From NCBI GenBank assembly GCA_026710795.1, contig JAPOQK010000009.1:25334-89333 (forward strand): a stretch of 64,000 bases of DNA, given 5' to 3'. The DNA is from Candidatus Poribacteria bacterium. GTDB lineage: Bacteria > Poribacteria > WGA-4E > WGA-3G. Below, piece by piece: positions 16,008 to 26,034 of the stretch (its first letter is position 1; each line of letters opens with the position of its first letter). A program made the position numbers and the translations under genes. Under the pieces are notes generated by a model, which was not told the origin of the DNA, ran no database searches, and worked only from the letters and a program-made list of their open reading frames with translations.

Positions 16008-19000
16008 TTATGAACATCCGCTTGTTGCACCACAATTAGTGCATCGGTAGCAGATACCGCTTCGGATCATTATCGTCCCACAATCATGGCAAGGTGGGGC
16101 ATCTCCGTGACGAAGTGAAATAAGTTTTTCGCGATCAGTCCATGGATTTGCGTCCCCATTATTTCCATGTCCATGCGGACGAGTTTCTGTGGTTAATGCC
16201 ATCTGGTCATCTAACTCAAGAACTTCCGTAGCCTCTTCCTGAACATCTTTCGGAAGGAACTCTTTACCGAGATAACGGAATATATAATCAACAATCGATT
16301 GTGCCATCGGAATATCAGAATTTTGCGTGAAACCCGACGGTTCAAACCGGACATGACTAAATTTATTGACAAGCGATTCTAACGGAACACCGTACTGTAG
16401 TGCGACAGATATGAGGATGGCAATAGAATCCATAAGTCCTGATATAGTAGACCCCTGTTTGCTCATAGTAAGGAACACTTCACCAGGCGTACCATCTTCA
16501 AAGAATCCGACACTCATGTAACCTTCATGTCCACCGACACTGAATTTATGTATCCTTGCATCGCGTGTATCTGAGAGTCGTCTTCTGATGGGACGTTCAC
16601 TTGCTTCGTCCTGTGCATCCTGTTGACTGCTGGTTGATAGCGGTTGGCTGCCTTTGCTACCATCACGGTAGATTGCGAGACATTTGACACCGAGTCTCCA
16701 CGCTTCTACATAAAGTTCCTTGATATCGTCTACTGTTGCTTCTCGCGGGACGTTAACTGTTTTTGAAATAGCACCTGAAATGAAAGGTTGCACAGCTGCC
16801 ATCAATTTGAGTGGTCCCATATGATATATAAAACGTGTTCCATGCTTACCAGACTGTACTGCACAATCAAAAACAGGATAATGTTTAGATGACAGATGTG
16901 GTGCGCCTTCAACGGTTCCTGTACCACAAATGATTTCCTCAGCACTTGCGATTTCGCTTGGGTTGAATCCGAGATATGTGAGCAGGTTAAAATCAGGATC
17001 CGCAGCTTTTTCAGCTGTGATTCCCAGCCTTTCAAGGCATTCTTCTCCGAGAAAACCGGGTGCAAAAGCGAGATTGAGATCAAACGCACTTGGTAACATT
17101 TCTTCAACATGCGCGATGTCTTCCTCAGTGAAACCTTTGTATTTGAGAGATTCCGGATTGATATAAGGTGTTCCCTCAAGTGTCCCTGTTCCAACGATAT
17201 GTGTGACAATCGCTTCAATGTGTTGTTGTATGTAACCGAGTTTTTCTAAAGCATCACGTACACTTTGGTTGACGATCTTGATGTAACCACCACCAGCTAA
17301 CTTTTTGAATTTGACAAGTGCAAACTCAGGTTCAATACCAGTTGTATCACAATCCATAAGGAGGGCGATGGTTCCTGTAGGTGCGAGAACACTAATCTGT
17401 GAATTGCGATAACCGAAGTTTTCACCTTTTTGTTGACAGATATCCCAATCTTTTCGCGCGGCTTCTAATAGATCTATCGGACATGTTGTTGCATCAATTT
17501 TGTACGCAGCATCCCGATGCATATTGATAACACCCAACATTGAATCGCGATTCTTAGCATATCCGTCAAAAGGTCCGATACTCTTAGCGATTTCTGCGCT
17601 TGTTTGATATCCATGCCCACTCAAGATAGCAGTGATAGCACCAGCATAACTACATGCTTCTGCACTATCATAAGGAATACCTAATCGCATTAAGAGTGCA
17701 CCTAAATTCGCATATCCAAGACCGAGCGGACGATATTCATGGGATTTTCTGGCGATTTTTGGAGTTGGGTATGATGAGAGGCTCACAATGATTTCCATTG
17801 CTGTGATAAATATTCGCACAGCTGCTCTAAAACCATCAATATCAAAAGTGTCATCATCATTCAGGAATTTGACGAGGTTTATACTGGCGAGGTTGCATGC
17901 AGAATCGTCTAAAAACAGATATTCACTACAAGGATTACTTGCGTAAATCCGATCAGATTGCTTACATGTGTGCCATTTCTGAATTGTGTCATCAAATTGG
18001 ACACCTGGGTCCGCACATGCCCATGCAGCTTCAGCAATTTTATCTACCAACATTTTTGCTTCATATTCATTAGCAACTTCACCGGATGTGCGATAAGTTG
18101 TTTGCCATTTTTTCCCTTGTAGATAGGCATCCATGAAGATATCAGGAATTCGGACGGAATTATTGCTGTTTTGTCCACTAACAGTTCCGTAAGCCTCTCC
18201 GTTAAAGTCAGCGGGATAACCTGCTGCAATGAGTGCTTTTGCCTTCTCTTCTTCTTTCATTTTCCAGTCAATGTACTCAACGATTTCTGGATGGTCCATA
18301 TCTAAAATGACCATCTTTGCGGCGCGCCGAGTTGTGCCACCAGACTTAATGCTGCCAGCCCATCTGTCAAACCCCTCAAGGAAGGAGAGAACACCGGAAC
18401 TTTCTCCGCCACTGGAAAGGTGTTCACCTTTTGCACGTACCCTACTAAAATTAGAACCTGTTCCACTACCATATTTAAAGAGTCTAACTTCTGCTTTTTG
18501 AAGATCCAACATGGAATCTAACGAATCATCAACACTTTGTATGAAACATGCGGAATTTTGCGGGTATTGATATGCGTTTTCTGAAATGCTAACTTTCTGT
18601 GCTTCTCTATCCCAATAATAATTTCCACCGCCGCCTTTAATCCCATATTCATGCCATAAACCGCAGTTGAACCATACGGGTGAGTTGAAAGCACCTCGTT
18701 GCGTGACAAGGATGTGCGTTAACTCCATTTCGAAAGTTTCTGCGTCATCGGGTGTAGCAAAATAACCACCAATTTCTTCACCAGCACGACGAAGTGTACG
18801 AGCGACACGAGTTACTAATTGACGAACACTGGTCTCAGATTCTATCTCTGGAATTCCAGCTTTTCGAAAATACTTTGAGGCAGCAATATCCGTGGCGAGT
18901 TGTGTCCAAAAAACAGGGACTTCCACGTCATCCTGCTTAAAGATGGCATCACCTTTCTCATTGTAAATTGCGGCATCACGATGTTCCCACTCTATCTCAT

Positions 19001-19115
19001 CATACGGATGTGCCGCCGAATTCGTGAAGTGACGTGGGAAGGTAAGTCCTGTCCCATCACCTTCCATCGGATGTTTCACTGCTTCATCAATTTCTTTGAT
19101 ATCGTTAGCAGCCAT
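16008..19115 (-). CDS. nrdJ: Adenosylcobalamin-dependent (class II) ribonucleotide reductase
   Basis: Makes deoxyribonucleotides using coenzyme B12 and so works with or without oxygen. The 1035-residue protein has the substrate-site Cys and signature NPCSEYLF, followed by CNLASINLVKFL, the glycine-rich GTGSNFSRVRAKGE region and the finger-loop region of the barrel. A C-terminal zinc-ribbon-like tail (PPCHDCGTIMIRSG, then CYRCTNCG and a final Cys pair region SGCS) is the thiol-relay tail of this B12-dependent subgroup. The start at 19115 has GGAGGAAAA upstream; the in-frame extension to 19145 is not supported. No other reductase class is present in the window. Confidence 0.95.
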   Translation of the reverse strand: MAANDIKEIDEAVKHPMEGDGTGLTFPRHFTNSAAHPYDEIEWEHRDAAIYNEKGDAIFKQDDVEVPVFWTQLATDIAASKYFRKAGIPEIESETSVRQLVTRVARTLRRAGEEIGGYFATPDDAETFEMELTHILVTQRGAFNSPVWFNCGLWHEYGIKGGGGNYYWDREAQKVSISENAYQYPQNSACFIQSVDDSLDSMLDLQKAEVRLFKYGSGTGSNFSRVRAKGEHLSSGGESSGVLSFLEGFDRWAGSIKSGGTTRRAAKMVILDMDHPEIVEYIDWKMKEEEKAKALIAAGYPADFNGEAYGTVSGQNSNNSVRIPDIFMDAYLQGKKWQTTYRTSGEVANEYEAKMLVDKIAEAAWACADPGVQFDDTIQKWHTCKQSDRIYASNPCSEYLFLDDSACNLASINLVKFLNDDDTFDIDGFRAAVRIFITAMEIIVSLSSYPTPKIARKSHEYRPLGLGYANLGALLMRLGIPYDSAEACSYAGAITAILSGHGYQTSAEIAKSIGPFDGYAKNRDSMLGVINMHRDAAYKIDATTCPIDLLEAARKDWDICQQKGENFGYRNSQISVLAPTGTIALLMDCDTTGIEPEFALVKFKKLAGGGYIKIVNQSVRDALEKLGYIQQHIEAIVTHIVGTGTLEGTPYINPESLKYKGFTEEDIAHVEEMLPSAFDLNLAFAPGFLGEECLERLGITAEKAADPDFNLLTYLGFNPSEIASAEEIICGTGTVEGAPHLSSKHYPVFDCAVQSGKHGTRFIYHMGPLKLMAAVQPFISGAISKTVNVPREATVDDIKELYVEAWRLGVKCLAIYRDGSKGSQPLSTSSQQDAQDEASERPIRRRLSDTRDARIHKFSVGGHEGYMSVGFFEDGTPGEVFLTMSKQGSTISGLMDSIAILISVALQYGVPLESLVNKFSHVRFEPSGFTQNSDIPMAQSIVDYIFRYLGKEFLPKDVQEEATEVLELDDQMALTTETRPHGHGNNGDANPWTDREKLISLRHGDAPPCHDCGTIMIRSGICYRCTNCGATSGCS

Positions 19116-19522
19116 AAATTTTCCTCCTGTTAAAAAGTTTATCAAAATAGTGAAGATTCTGCAAGGAAAAAACGAGAATATCTACCTAATTTATTTCTCT
19201 ATATATTGTCAGCGGCATGCATTTATATCTTCATCTCAAATATAAAATTTCTATAAATATAGTAATACTACACTCTCATGGTATATGGAAGTTATAAGTT
19301 AATGTGTGAAATATAACCAGTAATGTTCCTTTTTCATATTAACGCCAGAAATGTATTAATCAGTACAGTAAAATTGGAGATTTAATCTGATTAATTGTGA
19401 ATGATTATTTTTACAGATTTTATGTTTATTGAAAATGAATTGGTGGGGTTGTAGGCAAACAACATTAAGGTAAATATATGCGGTAAATTGGGTTGACCTG
19501 AAGTGAGACGCAGCATACATAA
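19116..19522. other. Gene-free upstream region of nrdJ
   Basis: About 400 AT-rich bases without a supported gene. On the minus strand GACAATATATAGAG (19197-19210) resembles an NrdR box, but no second copy at the usual ~31-bp spacing was found. No cobalamin riboswitch features were recognised. The rest appears to be unremarkable AT-rich DNA. Confidence 0.4.
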
Positions 19523-22500
19523 TTAACGCAAGATTGCAAGTTTTCCAATCTTTTCAACAGAGCTATTCTGCGTTTTTGCGATTACACGGTAAAGGTATAC
19601 TCCATTGGCGCAGCGTATTCCTGTTTCATCCCTTCCATCCCAAAATGTCTCATTGTTTCCCCGCTCTGCACTTGCATCTGAGATGGTTTTGATCAACCTA
19701 CCGCTAACTGTATAGATTTTAATGGTAACTTTATCGGAGGGTTGCACTAATTTGTATGTGAAAAAGGTTTTGCCATCTTCTACCGGATTAGGAACATTAA
19801 AAGCATCGCTGATATTGACTGCCTCATCAAGTGTGAAGATTGTATCAAGTTTAGTGGTGTTTTCACTTGTATCTGTGGCAGTTACTTGCAACCGATATGT
19901 ACCGTTCGGAAGATCAGGTGCAAAACTGAAATCTGCTTTAACTGGATCCTTTTCATCAAATATCCATTTTGCATCATCAAATTCAGGATAGCGTCGTGTG
20001 GAATCACCCACATCAGTATCTGTAGTTATCATATTGAATGTAATGTTGAGAAGCGAATTGTCAAGAGCTGTTTCATCCGTGACACGGATTTCACAGTACG
20101 GTTGTTCTGTGATACGGTTTTTGTCAAAATCAACCCCTATCCCAGTTGAATTAGTATCAGTAACTTCTTCACCAATTAGGACTTCATCGTTTACGAGAAT
20201 ATCTATCACTGGAGGTGTAATGTCAGGCATTTCAATCACTACGAAACTGATTCGGATTTTCTTCTCCTTTCCACCAATTGAATTTCCATTAAAATCACTT
20301 GCTTCAATTTCAAAAGTGTACTCACCTGGAAATAATATAGGATGGTAATCAATCGGTACAGTGTTGACATTCTTTGGATTCCGTAATTTGTAGTCAGAGA
20401 TAGGTTTAAGCGATTTACCGTTGTCACCTCGTCGAATAACCAAGGTATCCAAGTTAACACCATCAGTATCCTCAAGTAAAATAGAGATATGTGGACGTGG
20501 TGAAATGACGCTACCAGATTTAGGTTGAACACCATCTACCCATAGATTGAATGCAGGAGGTGTTACATCATCGCTACTAAGGAGTGTAAAAGGTGTAAGT
20601 TCAGTCGTTTCTGCGGTGATTGTAGCGACTTGTGCTGTGCTGAATTTTATCTTATCTCCAAATTGAAAAGGTTCCGAACTTGATGTGACAAGTATCTCAA
20701 ACCCGAGATGACTAAGGTAGAGACTTTTGTTAACTTGTCCGTCCACAAGAGCATTGTTTGGTAAATAGACCTTTGTTCCATTCCTATCACGGATTTCATA
20801 GCTTTGATGAGAAGTAAAAAAGATGAACCAATCTCCTATTGCAAACTCATTATTGGGACCGAGTTTTGTCGTAATCGTGGCAGTTCCGTTACCAGCATTC
20901 TGACTTCGTGTCCCCTTTAGGAAAGATAAAGTCTCTTTATAATCTGTTTCAAAGATGAGAATATCTCCAAATTCAAATGGGACAATTTGTATTCCATCAC
21001 CCAGTTCTGGTGGTTGTTCCCAATTTTTGGGTATTGTAAATTCTAATCCATAATTTTCTTCGGTAAATGGTATATCAAGTTCTCCGAGTTCTTCAAATTG
21101 CTCATATACAACATGATGCTTCCTTTTTAAGTATACCGCGTATTGGGTTGGGTCCACAAACAGGATGACCCAAATCCCCGCAGGTGTCCGCTGCGGGTCA
21201 ATCTTGATGTTTTCTGTTTGGAGAGGCTGTATATTTGCGTTTTCCGCTTGAATAGGCGTAACATAGTTTTCCAGTTGAAAAATTGGTCCCTCATTTTCGG
21301 GTTGTGGTTTACCGTTCCCATTAAAATAATTGACCTTAGACGGCAGCCGTTTCCATTTTTCGTATTCAGGTTTCCATCTATATATGCTGAGTTTTTCAGC
21401 TTCCTCAATCAATGATGCACGATAATCCTTACTACCTACCTGCCACGGTGTGTTCTCTCTAACAGTATCTTCTAAACTGCTATCATCAAACCGCAGTTTA
21501 AGAGTTGCCGGTTTTTTCAATGTAATATCTGACGTGCGGAATGACACTTCATACTGTTGCGCATACTCATCCCCAGTTCGGAGTAGACCTCTTCGGAGTG
21601 CGGCGACACGAGGTATGGTGGCATAACTTAAGGATGGCTGTGTCAAGCCAAATGGATCGCTGGAAGATATCGTAAGTGGCACCCTATCACCTTCAATTTC
21701 TGCCGCCTCAGTTGGAAGATCTATATCAAAGACTCTGTCAAGACTAAATGCTGACAATGGTTCTGAAGGCGCGTAGTAGAATTCGTTAACAACAAAAGTA
21801 ATATATAGGGTATTGTTAGATTCGATCGGTTCCACAACATTACCTTTGATATCTCCATCTTCGGTATCTACTTCTGGGTCAACCATAACATAAACTTTGT
21901 GTATTCCGGTTGGCAGACTTGTGTCTAACCTTAACATCGCAATTGTATGCTGTAAGACTGTATTTCCTTCCTGCCAGTCCTCGGGTTTCAGTGTAATTAT
22001 GCCTAAGATATTAGCATCTTTATCTACAATCTGATTATTGTCTAAATCAGGATTTCCATTTGCGAAAACAACATCAACGTCAGTTTTGACAGTCCTTCCT
22101 CCATTATTTATGATCTCAGCAGCAAGGAAATATTTTTCTATTTTGCTATCAAAAACATAGCGTATTGGTGCGATACTTGCCCCATCGGTATTAATGGAGA
22201 GACTCGGTCCTTCTGGAATATTAACCTTGACCCTATCAGTTTTTGAGGGGTATACAATTTCAAACCCGTTGGTATCCGTAACGATGATGCGATAACGGAT
22301 ATACCGTCCACCCAGCGGTAACGGTATAGGTGTTTGAATACCGTACCACTGTCCCCCGGGTTGTATTTCGCTGGTGCCTTGAGGCGGCTGAATCTTGACC
22401 ATTGACGTGTATACGTCTTGAGGATTGACAGTACTATTCCATTGGACAACAATGGATCGTATACCTTGGTTACCACCTTGATCATCATAAATGAGTACCT

Positions 22501-25500
22501 GAATGTTGAGTGTATGGGTTTCTATTGCATCTAATTCATCACGCACATCACCGATTATCGGTGTATCTACCCAAAACAGATCACCACCAATAGCTGCCCG
22601 TTTACCATCATGAGCAAACAGCTGCACTGCCCCTCTTCCGGGTATTGCTTTTGTTGGGACATTCATCCGGATTGTTCCATATTCACCTTGCCATATTTTT
22701 CTTGTCGTTCTTTGTGTAAATTCATTTCCATACAAGGAGTCAAAATTGTTCTGAAAAACTGCGGAGATGATAAAGTTTTCTGTATTAAACCTGTCTGCTT
22801 TCCACCACGCACCATTTGTGTCGTATGTGCCAACCTCGTTGTTCAAAATAACAATCTGTTTGTCAGAATTAAGTGCGAATTCTTCCAAATTAACCTTAAT
22901 ATCAAGGGTTGGTAATGCGAGTGGTGTTGCCGGATCCCCGAAGAGCACATACTGCTCAGTTCCCGGAATAAATCTCCTATTGCCAACACGAGAAATATAG
23001 CTAATTTTTGCTTCGTTGATTAGTTTACCGATACTTGGAGGGGTTGCACCTATTTCACTAGCACCTTGCTTAGCTTCAAATGGATCGCGAACAAACATAG
23101 CCGTAAACAGGTCCTCATCAAAATCTGCGTTTGCTTGTGCGTATGTTAACCGAGAAGCGGAAAGCGAAGCGATAGCACCGTATTTTCCATGTAATAGTTG
23201 TTCACTAAGACAATGTCTATCGAATTCTTGTGGTTTATCAAACTCTCCATTTAAGCATGTGGTTGTTACAACAAATGGCAGATATTCGTTCCGCAAGTTG
23301 ATGGCATCTGGGAGTCTGAAAATGCCTTCGTCTGCCCATGTTTGATTTCCACCGTGTCCTGCATATTCGATGACAAGTGCTCCCTTGTTGAAAGCATCAA
23401 GTATGGCGCGGTGAGTTAGGTCAGGTCTCTTTATCTGTCGCAAATATATCTGTTTCGTGTTGTAGGCTACAGGAATATAATCTTTGATCAGTAAGTTTCG
23501 AGTTTTCTCAAAAATTTCATCAGAAGGATTATCTGTTTCGTCATCAGAAACTTGAACAAGAGTACCTTGCCACGGACCAATTTTGGGGTTCTTTTCAAAA
23601 TTGATTATTTTCTCGACCATTGTGTCGAGTTGATCATTTGTCTGAACCGACAACCTTCCAATCATCATATCTGGAAGTGCATCATCTCCACTCACGTTCA
23701 CAAACCTTTGATCTATTGCCGTTTCTCCACTTTCCGGTGACCATGCATGGTAAGTAGGTACAAAAATTGGGTATAGTTTAAACTCCGGGTTGTGTTCTAC
23801 GCTAACTCTTTTATAATCATAATGTGCATCACCAACGAGTAAAACGTAGGTAGGAGCAGGTGGTTGCCATGTATGATATGCATACCGTAAAAAATATTTA
23901 ATGGCAAACGGACTGAAAAGACCAGAACTGAATTCATTGTAGATTTCGTCTATATTCACAACTTTGACTGTCAATCCTTGTTCTCGACGGAACTCAACCA
24001 AAGGTTTTATGCTCTCTAAAAATGTTTTATGTGTGATAACGATGTAATCTGCTTGTGTTGCGGGATTCCTTAAGTTGCTTGGTGGAACTTCAACGAGACT
24101 CCCAATACTATGATAGGCGTTGTTAGCAATTGCATAGTAACCACTACGACGTGTCACATCTTCCTCAAACAAGATATTGTATGTATTAAAACTCCTTGTT
24201 ATTCTTCCGTCAACCAATTTTTCAGATATTCCACTGCTATGATTTAATGCATATACATCAATTGCGTCGGATGAGAAATTGACAATTTCAAAATGTGTCT
24301 TACCGTCAGCGACTGGCTCTGTATCGGAGTTAAATTCGAGTCGGTTTGATGTTGCGCGAAAAACGTGCCAGTATTCAAATTCATACCAATCAAGATAGAA
24401 GTCAATAGTACCTCTTGGTGTATTGTTTGTATCCTTTGCTTCAATGACCAGATGATTTACTTCATTATGATGAATTTTGTTCTGTGGAAAAACTCGTGTC
24501 ACAACAGGAGCATCTTGTCGTTTCCATTCCGCGTCATCACCAAGTGTATTATTATTGAAATGAATCGCAGCTGCATGTGGTGCTGCATTCTTACGGTGTG
24601 CTCCTTGCAACCTTACACGAATGATGGCATTTCGTTCATCAGTAAAATGATCTCGGTTTACTGCATTAGGCAACTCAACCAAAAAAAGTTTCTTACTAAT
24701 TTCAGAATTATCACCTCTAAGCCCCGTCCAGAAATAGTGGTCAGCTAACTCCGATAGTATATCATCTCCATCAAGTGCATTATAGTGTACGTTTTTTTCA
24801 AACCTTAATTTCGTTTTAAATGCACTTGGAATATTGATATCATCTGATATCGGTGTGACGGACCGAGTACCTATACGAAGTGTGTCACTTACTCCTTGTG
24901 TAACTGCTGCTCCTTTTTCTGTAAAGCTGAACCAGTAGATATTTGTATCTGTAAATTTATTACTCAAAGCCCGTCCATAAAAGACAATCATATCCCCTTG
25001 ATCTATAGTATCATTCTGGTTATTATCAAAGATATAATAACCCTGTTTTCGACTATTTTCTTCTACAGGAGTGCTATCTAAATCTATCAGTATGCTATCC
25101 AAATCTATCTTTTCAGGTGTCACACCTGCTGATTTAAGATTACTATAACTGATGCGATACATATTACTTCGTGTTATTTGAATCTTGAATCGTCTTCGCG
25201 TTGTATCAGTTGAAGCAGGAGCTCTCGGTATCTGCATGGAATGTATCCGAGCTGGCCTGTGCCGCCACGGATATGCTTGTGTGTTGTTAATCAACATCAT
25301 CTGAAATAGATCTTCATAAGCGGAACTCTCAAGAGAATGTGATGTGAAAGGTGCAGGTGCATTTGTTGAAGCACCGAAAAAATCTATGCGAAAGGTGATG
25401 TCATCTGTGATTTTTATCTGATTAGTATTACTATTAAATTGTATCGGACAGATGTGGAGTACCCCAATCCGTTGTGAACGAACATATCCTACTGGCATGA

Positions 25501-26029
25501 CATTTACCATTTCAGCAGGATATAAAGGTGATGGATTCGTTCCTGTAGATAAAGTAGATTCTGATGTAATATCGTCCCTATTATATGCATCTGGAAAAAA
25601 AGGATCTGTTGCTTGATTTGTAGATAGTGGGTACTCAATTTTCTTGAAGGAACTTTGCTTTTGAAGCACTGTAGCGGTGACACTGCTGGAGGATGGGAGA
25701 CCGAGTGTGACGGAGTAAATTGGGAGTTGCGGTTTTCCAATTTCGGATGTCAAGTGTGCTCCATTAAAATGTAAATTTGTTACCTTTTGCTCGTTCTGTT
25801 GCGAGTTTTGTATGACCAGTTTGGGAAGACGGAAACGAAGTATAAGAAAATGTGGCTCCGTTTTTACTACCTCTATCAGATTAGCAGCTGTGTGGGAGTT
25901 GCTTTTCAGAACGGGAGATTTAAGTCCATTTGACAGTGGATTGCCTAATGTACCTACATTAAACTCAACATATAGGACACTCATTAACAAACATAATATA
26001 AAAATAGAAAATGGAAAACGTTTTTTCAT
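19523..26029 (-). CDS. Giant C25 (gingipain/PorU-like) cysteine peptidase with type IX sorting tail
   Basis: A 2168-residue secreted protein. A signal peptide (MKKRFPFSIFILCLLMSVLY) is followed by about 640 residues of adhesin-like N-terminal region and a C25 peptidase domain around residues 650-1010. The catalytic His is about residue 892 in YAGHGGNQTW and the Cys about 925 in TTTCLNGEFD. Next come many Ig/fibronectin-like beta-rich segments with acidic, Asp-rich loops, and a FlgD-like C-terminal domain with NVPNPV, IKIYTVSGRLIK, WDGRDETG and GVYLYRV. C25 proteins include gingipains and PorU, the sortase that cleaves type IX tails; size and own tail fit the PorU-like subgroup of Poribacteria. 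It lies five bases after pdxA. Confidence 0.87.
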   Translation of the reverse strand: MKKRFPFSIFILCLLMSVLYVEFNVGTLGNPLSNGLKSPVLKSNSHTAANLIEVVKTEPHFLILRFRLPKLVIQNSQQNEQKVTNLHFNGAHLTSEIGKPQLPIYSVTLGLPSSSSVTATVLQKQSSFKKIEYPLSTNQATDPFFPDAYNRDDITSESTLSTGTNPSPLYPAEMVNVMPVGYVRSQRIGVLHICPIQFNSNTNQIKITDDITFRIDFFGASTNAPAPFTSHSLESSAYEDLFQMMLINNTQAYPWRHRPARIHSMQIPRAPASTDTTRRRFKIQITRSNMYRISYSNLKSAGVTPEKIDLDSILIDLDSTPVEENSRKQGYYIFDNNQNDTIDQGDMIVFYGRALSNKFTDTNIYWFSFTEKGAAVTQGVSDTLRIGTRSVTPISDDINIPSAFKTKLRFEKNVHYNALDGDDILSELADHYFWTGLRGDNSEISKKLFLVELPNAVNRDHFTDERNAIIRVRLQGAHRKNAAPHAAAIHFNNNTLGDDAEWKRQDAPVVTRVFPQNKIHHNEVNHLVIEAKDTNNTPRGTIDFYLDWYEFEYWHVFRATSNRLEFNSDTEPVADGKTHFEIVNFSSDAIDVYALNHSSGISEKLVDGRITRSFNTYNILFEEDVTRRSGYYAIANNAYHSIGSLVEVPPSNLRNPATQADYIVITHKTFLESIKPLVEFRREQGLTVKVVNIDEIYNEFSSGLFSPFAIKYFLRYAYHTWQPPAPTYVLLVGDAHYDYKRVSVEHNPEFKLYPIFVPTYHAWSPESGETAIDQRFVNVSGDDALPDMMIGRLSVQTNDQLDTMVEKIINFEKNPKIGPWQGTLVQVSDDETDNPSDEIFEKTRNLLIKDYIPVAYNTKQIYLRQIKRPDLTHRAILDAFNKGALVIEYAGHGGNQTWADEGIFRLPDAINLRNEYLPFVVTTTCLNGEFDKPQEFDRHCLSEQLLHGKYGAIASLSASRLTYAQANADFDEDLFTAMFVRDPFEAKQGASEIGATPPSIGKLINEAKISYISRVGNRRFIPGTEQYVLFGDPATPLALPTLDIKVNLEEFALNSDKQIVILNNEVGTYDTNGAWWKADRFNTENFIISAVFQNNFDSLYGNEFTQRTTRKIWQGEYGTIRMNVPTKAIPGRGAVQLFAHDGKRAAIGGDLFWVDTPIIGDVRDELDAIETHTLNIQVLIYDDQGGNQGIRSIVVQWNSTVNPQDVYTSMVKIQPPQGTSEIQPGGQWYGIQTPIPLPLGGRYIRYRIIVTDTNGFEIVYPSKTDRVKVNIPEGPSLSINTDGASIAPIRYVFDSKIEKYFLAAEIINNGGRTVKTDVDVVFANGNPDLDNNQIVDKDANILGIITLKPEDWQEGNTVLQHTIAMLRLDTSLPTGIHKVYVMVDPEVDTEDGDIKGNVVEPIESNNTLYITFVVNEFYYAPSEPLSAFSLDRVFDIDLPTEAAEIEGDRVPLTISSSDPFGLTQPSLSYATIPRVAALRRGLLRTGDEYAQQYEVSFRTSDITLKKPATLKLRFDDSSLEDTVRENTPWQVGSKDYRASLIEEAEKLSIYRWKPEYEKWKRLPSKVNYFNGNGKPQPENEGPIFQLENYVTPIQAENANIQPLQTENIKIDPQRTPAGIWVILFVDPTQYAVYLKRKHHVVYEQFEELGELDIPFTEENYGLEFTIPKNWEQPPELGDGIQIVPFEFGDILIFETDYKETLSFLKGTRSQNAGNGTATITTKLGPNNEFAIGDWFIFFTSHQSYEIRDRNGTKVYLPNNALVDGQVNKSLYLSHLGFEILVTSSSEPFQFGDKIKFSTAQVATITAETTELTPFTLLSSDDVTPPAFNLWVDGVQPKSGSVISPRPHISILLEDTDGVNLDTLVIRRGDNGKSLKPISDYKLRNPKNVNTVPIDYHPILFPGEYTFEIEASDFNGNSIGGKEKKIRISFVVIEMPDITPPVIDILVNDEVLIGEEVTDTNSTGIGVDFDKNRITEQPYCEIRVTDETALDNSLLNITFNMITTDTDVGDSTRRYPEFDDAKWIFDEKDPVKADFSFAPDLPNGTYRLQVTATDTSENTTKLDTIFTLDEAVNISDAFNVPNPVEDGKTFFTYKLVQPSDKVTIKIYTVSGRLIKTISDASAERGNNETFWDGRDETGIRCANGVYLYRVIAKTQNSSVEKIGKLAILR

Positions 26030-26034
26030 ATATT

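Noticed and set aside
19116..19522. Cobalamin riboswitch upstream of the B12-dependent reductase
   Set aside because: No B12-box-like sequence or fitting helix set could be recognised.
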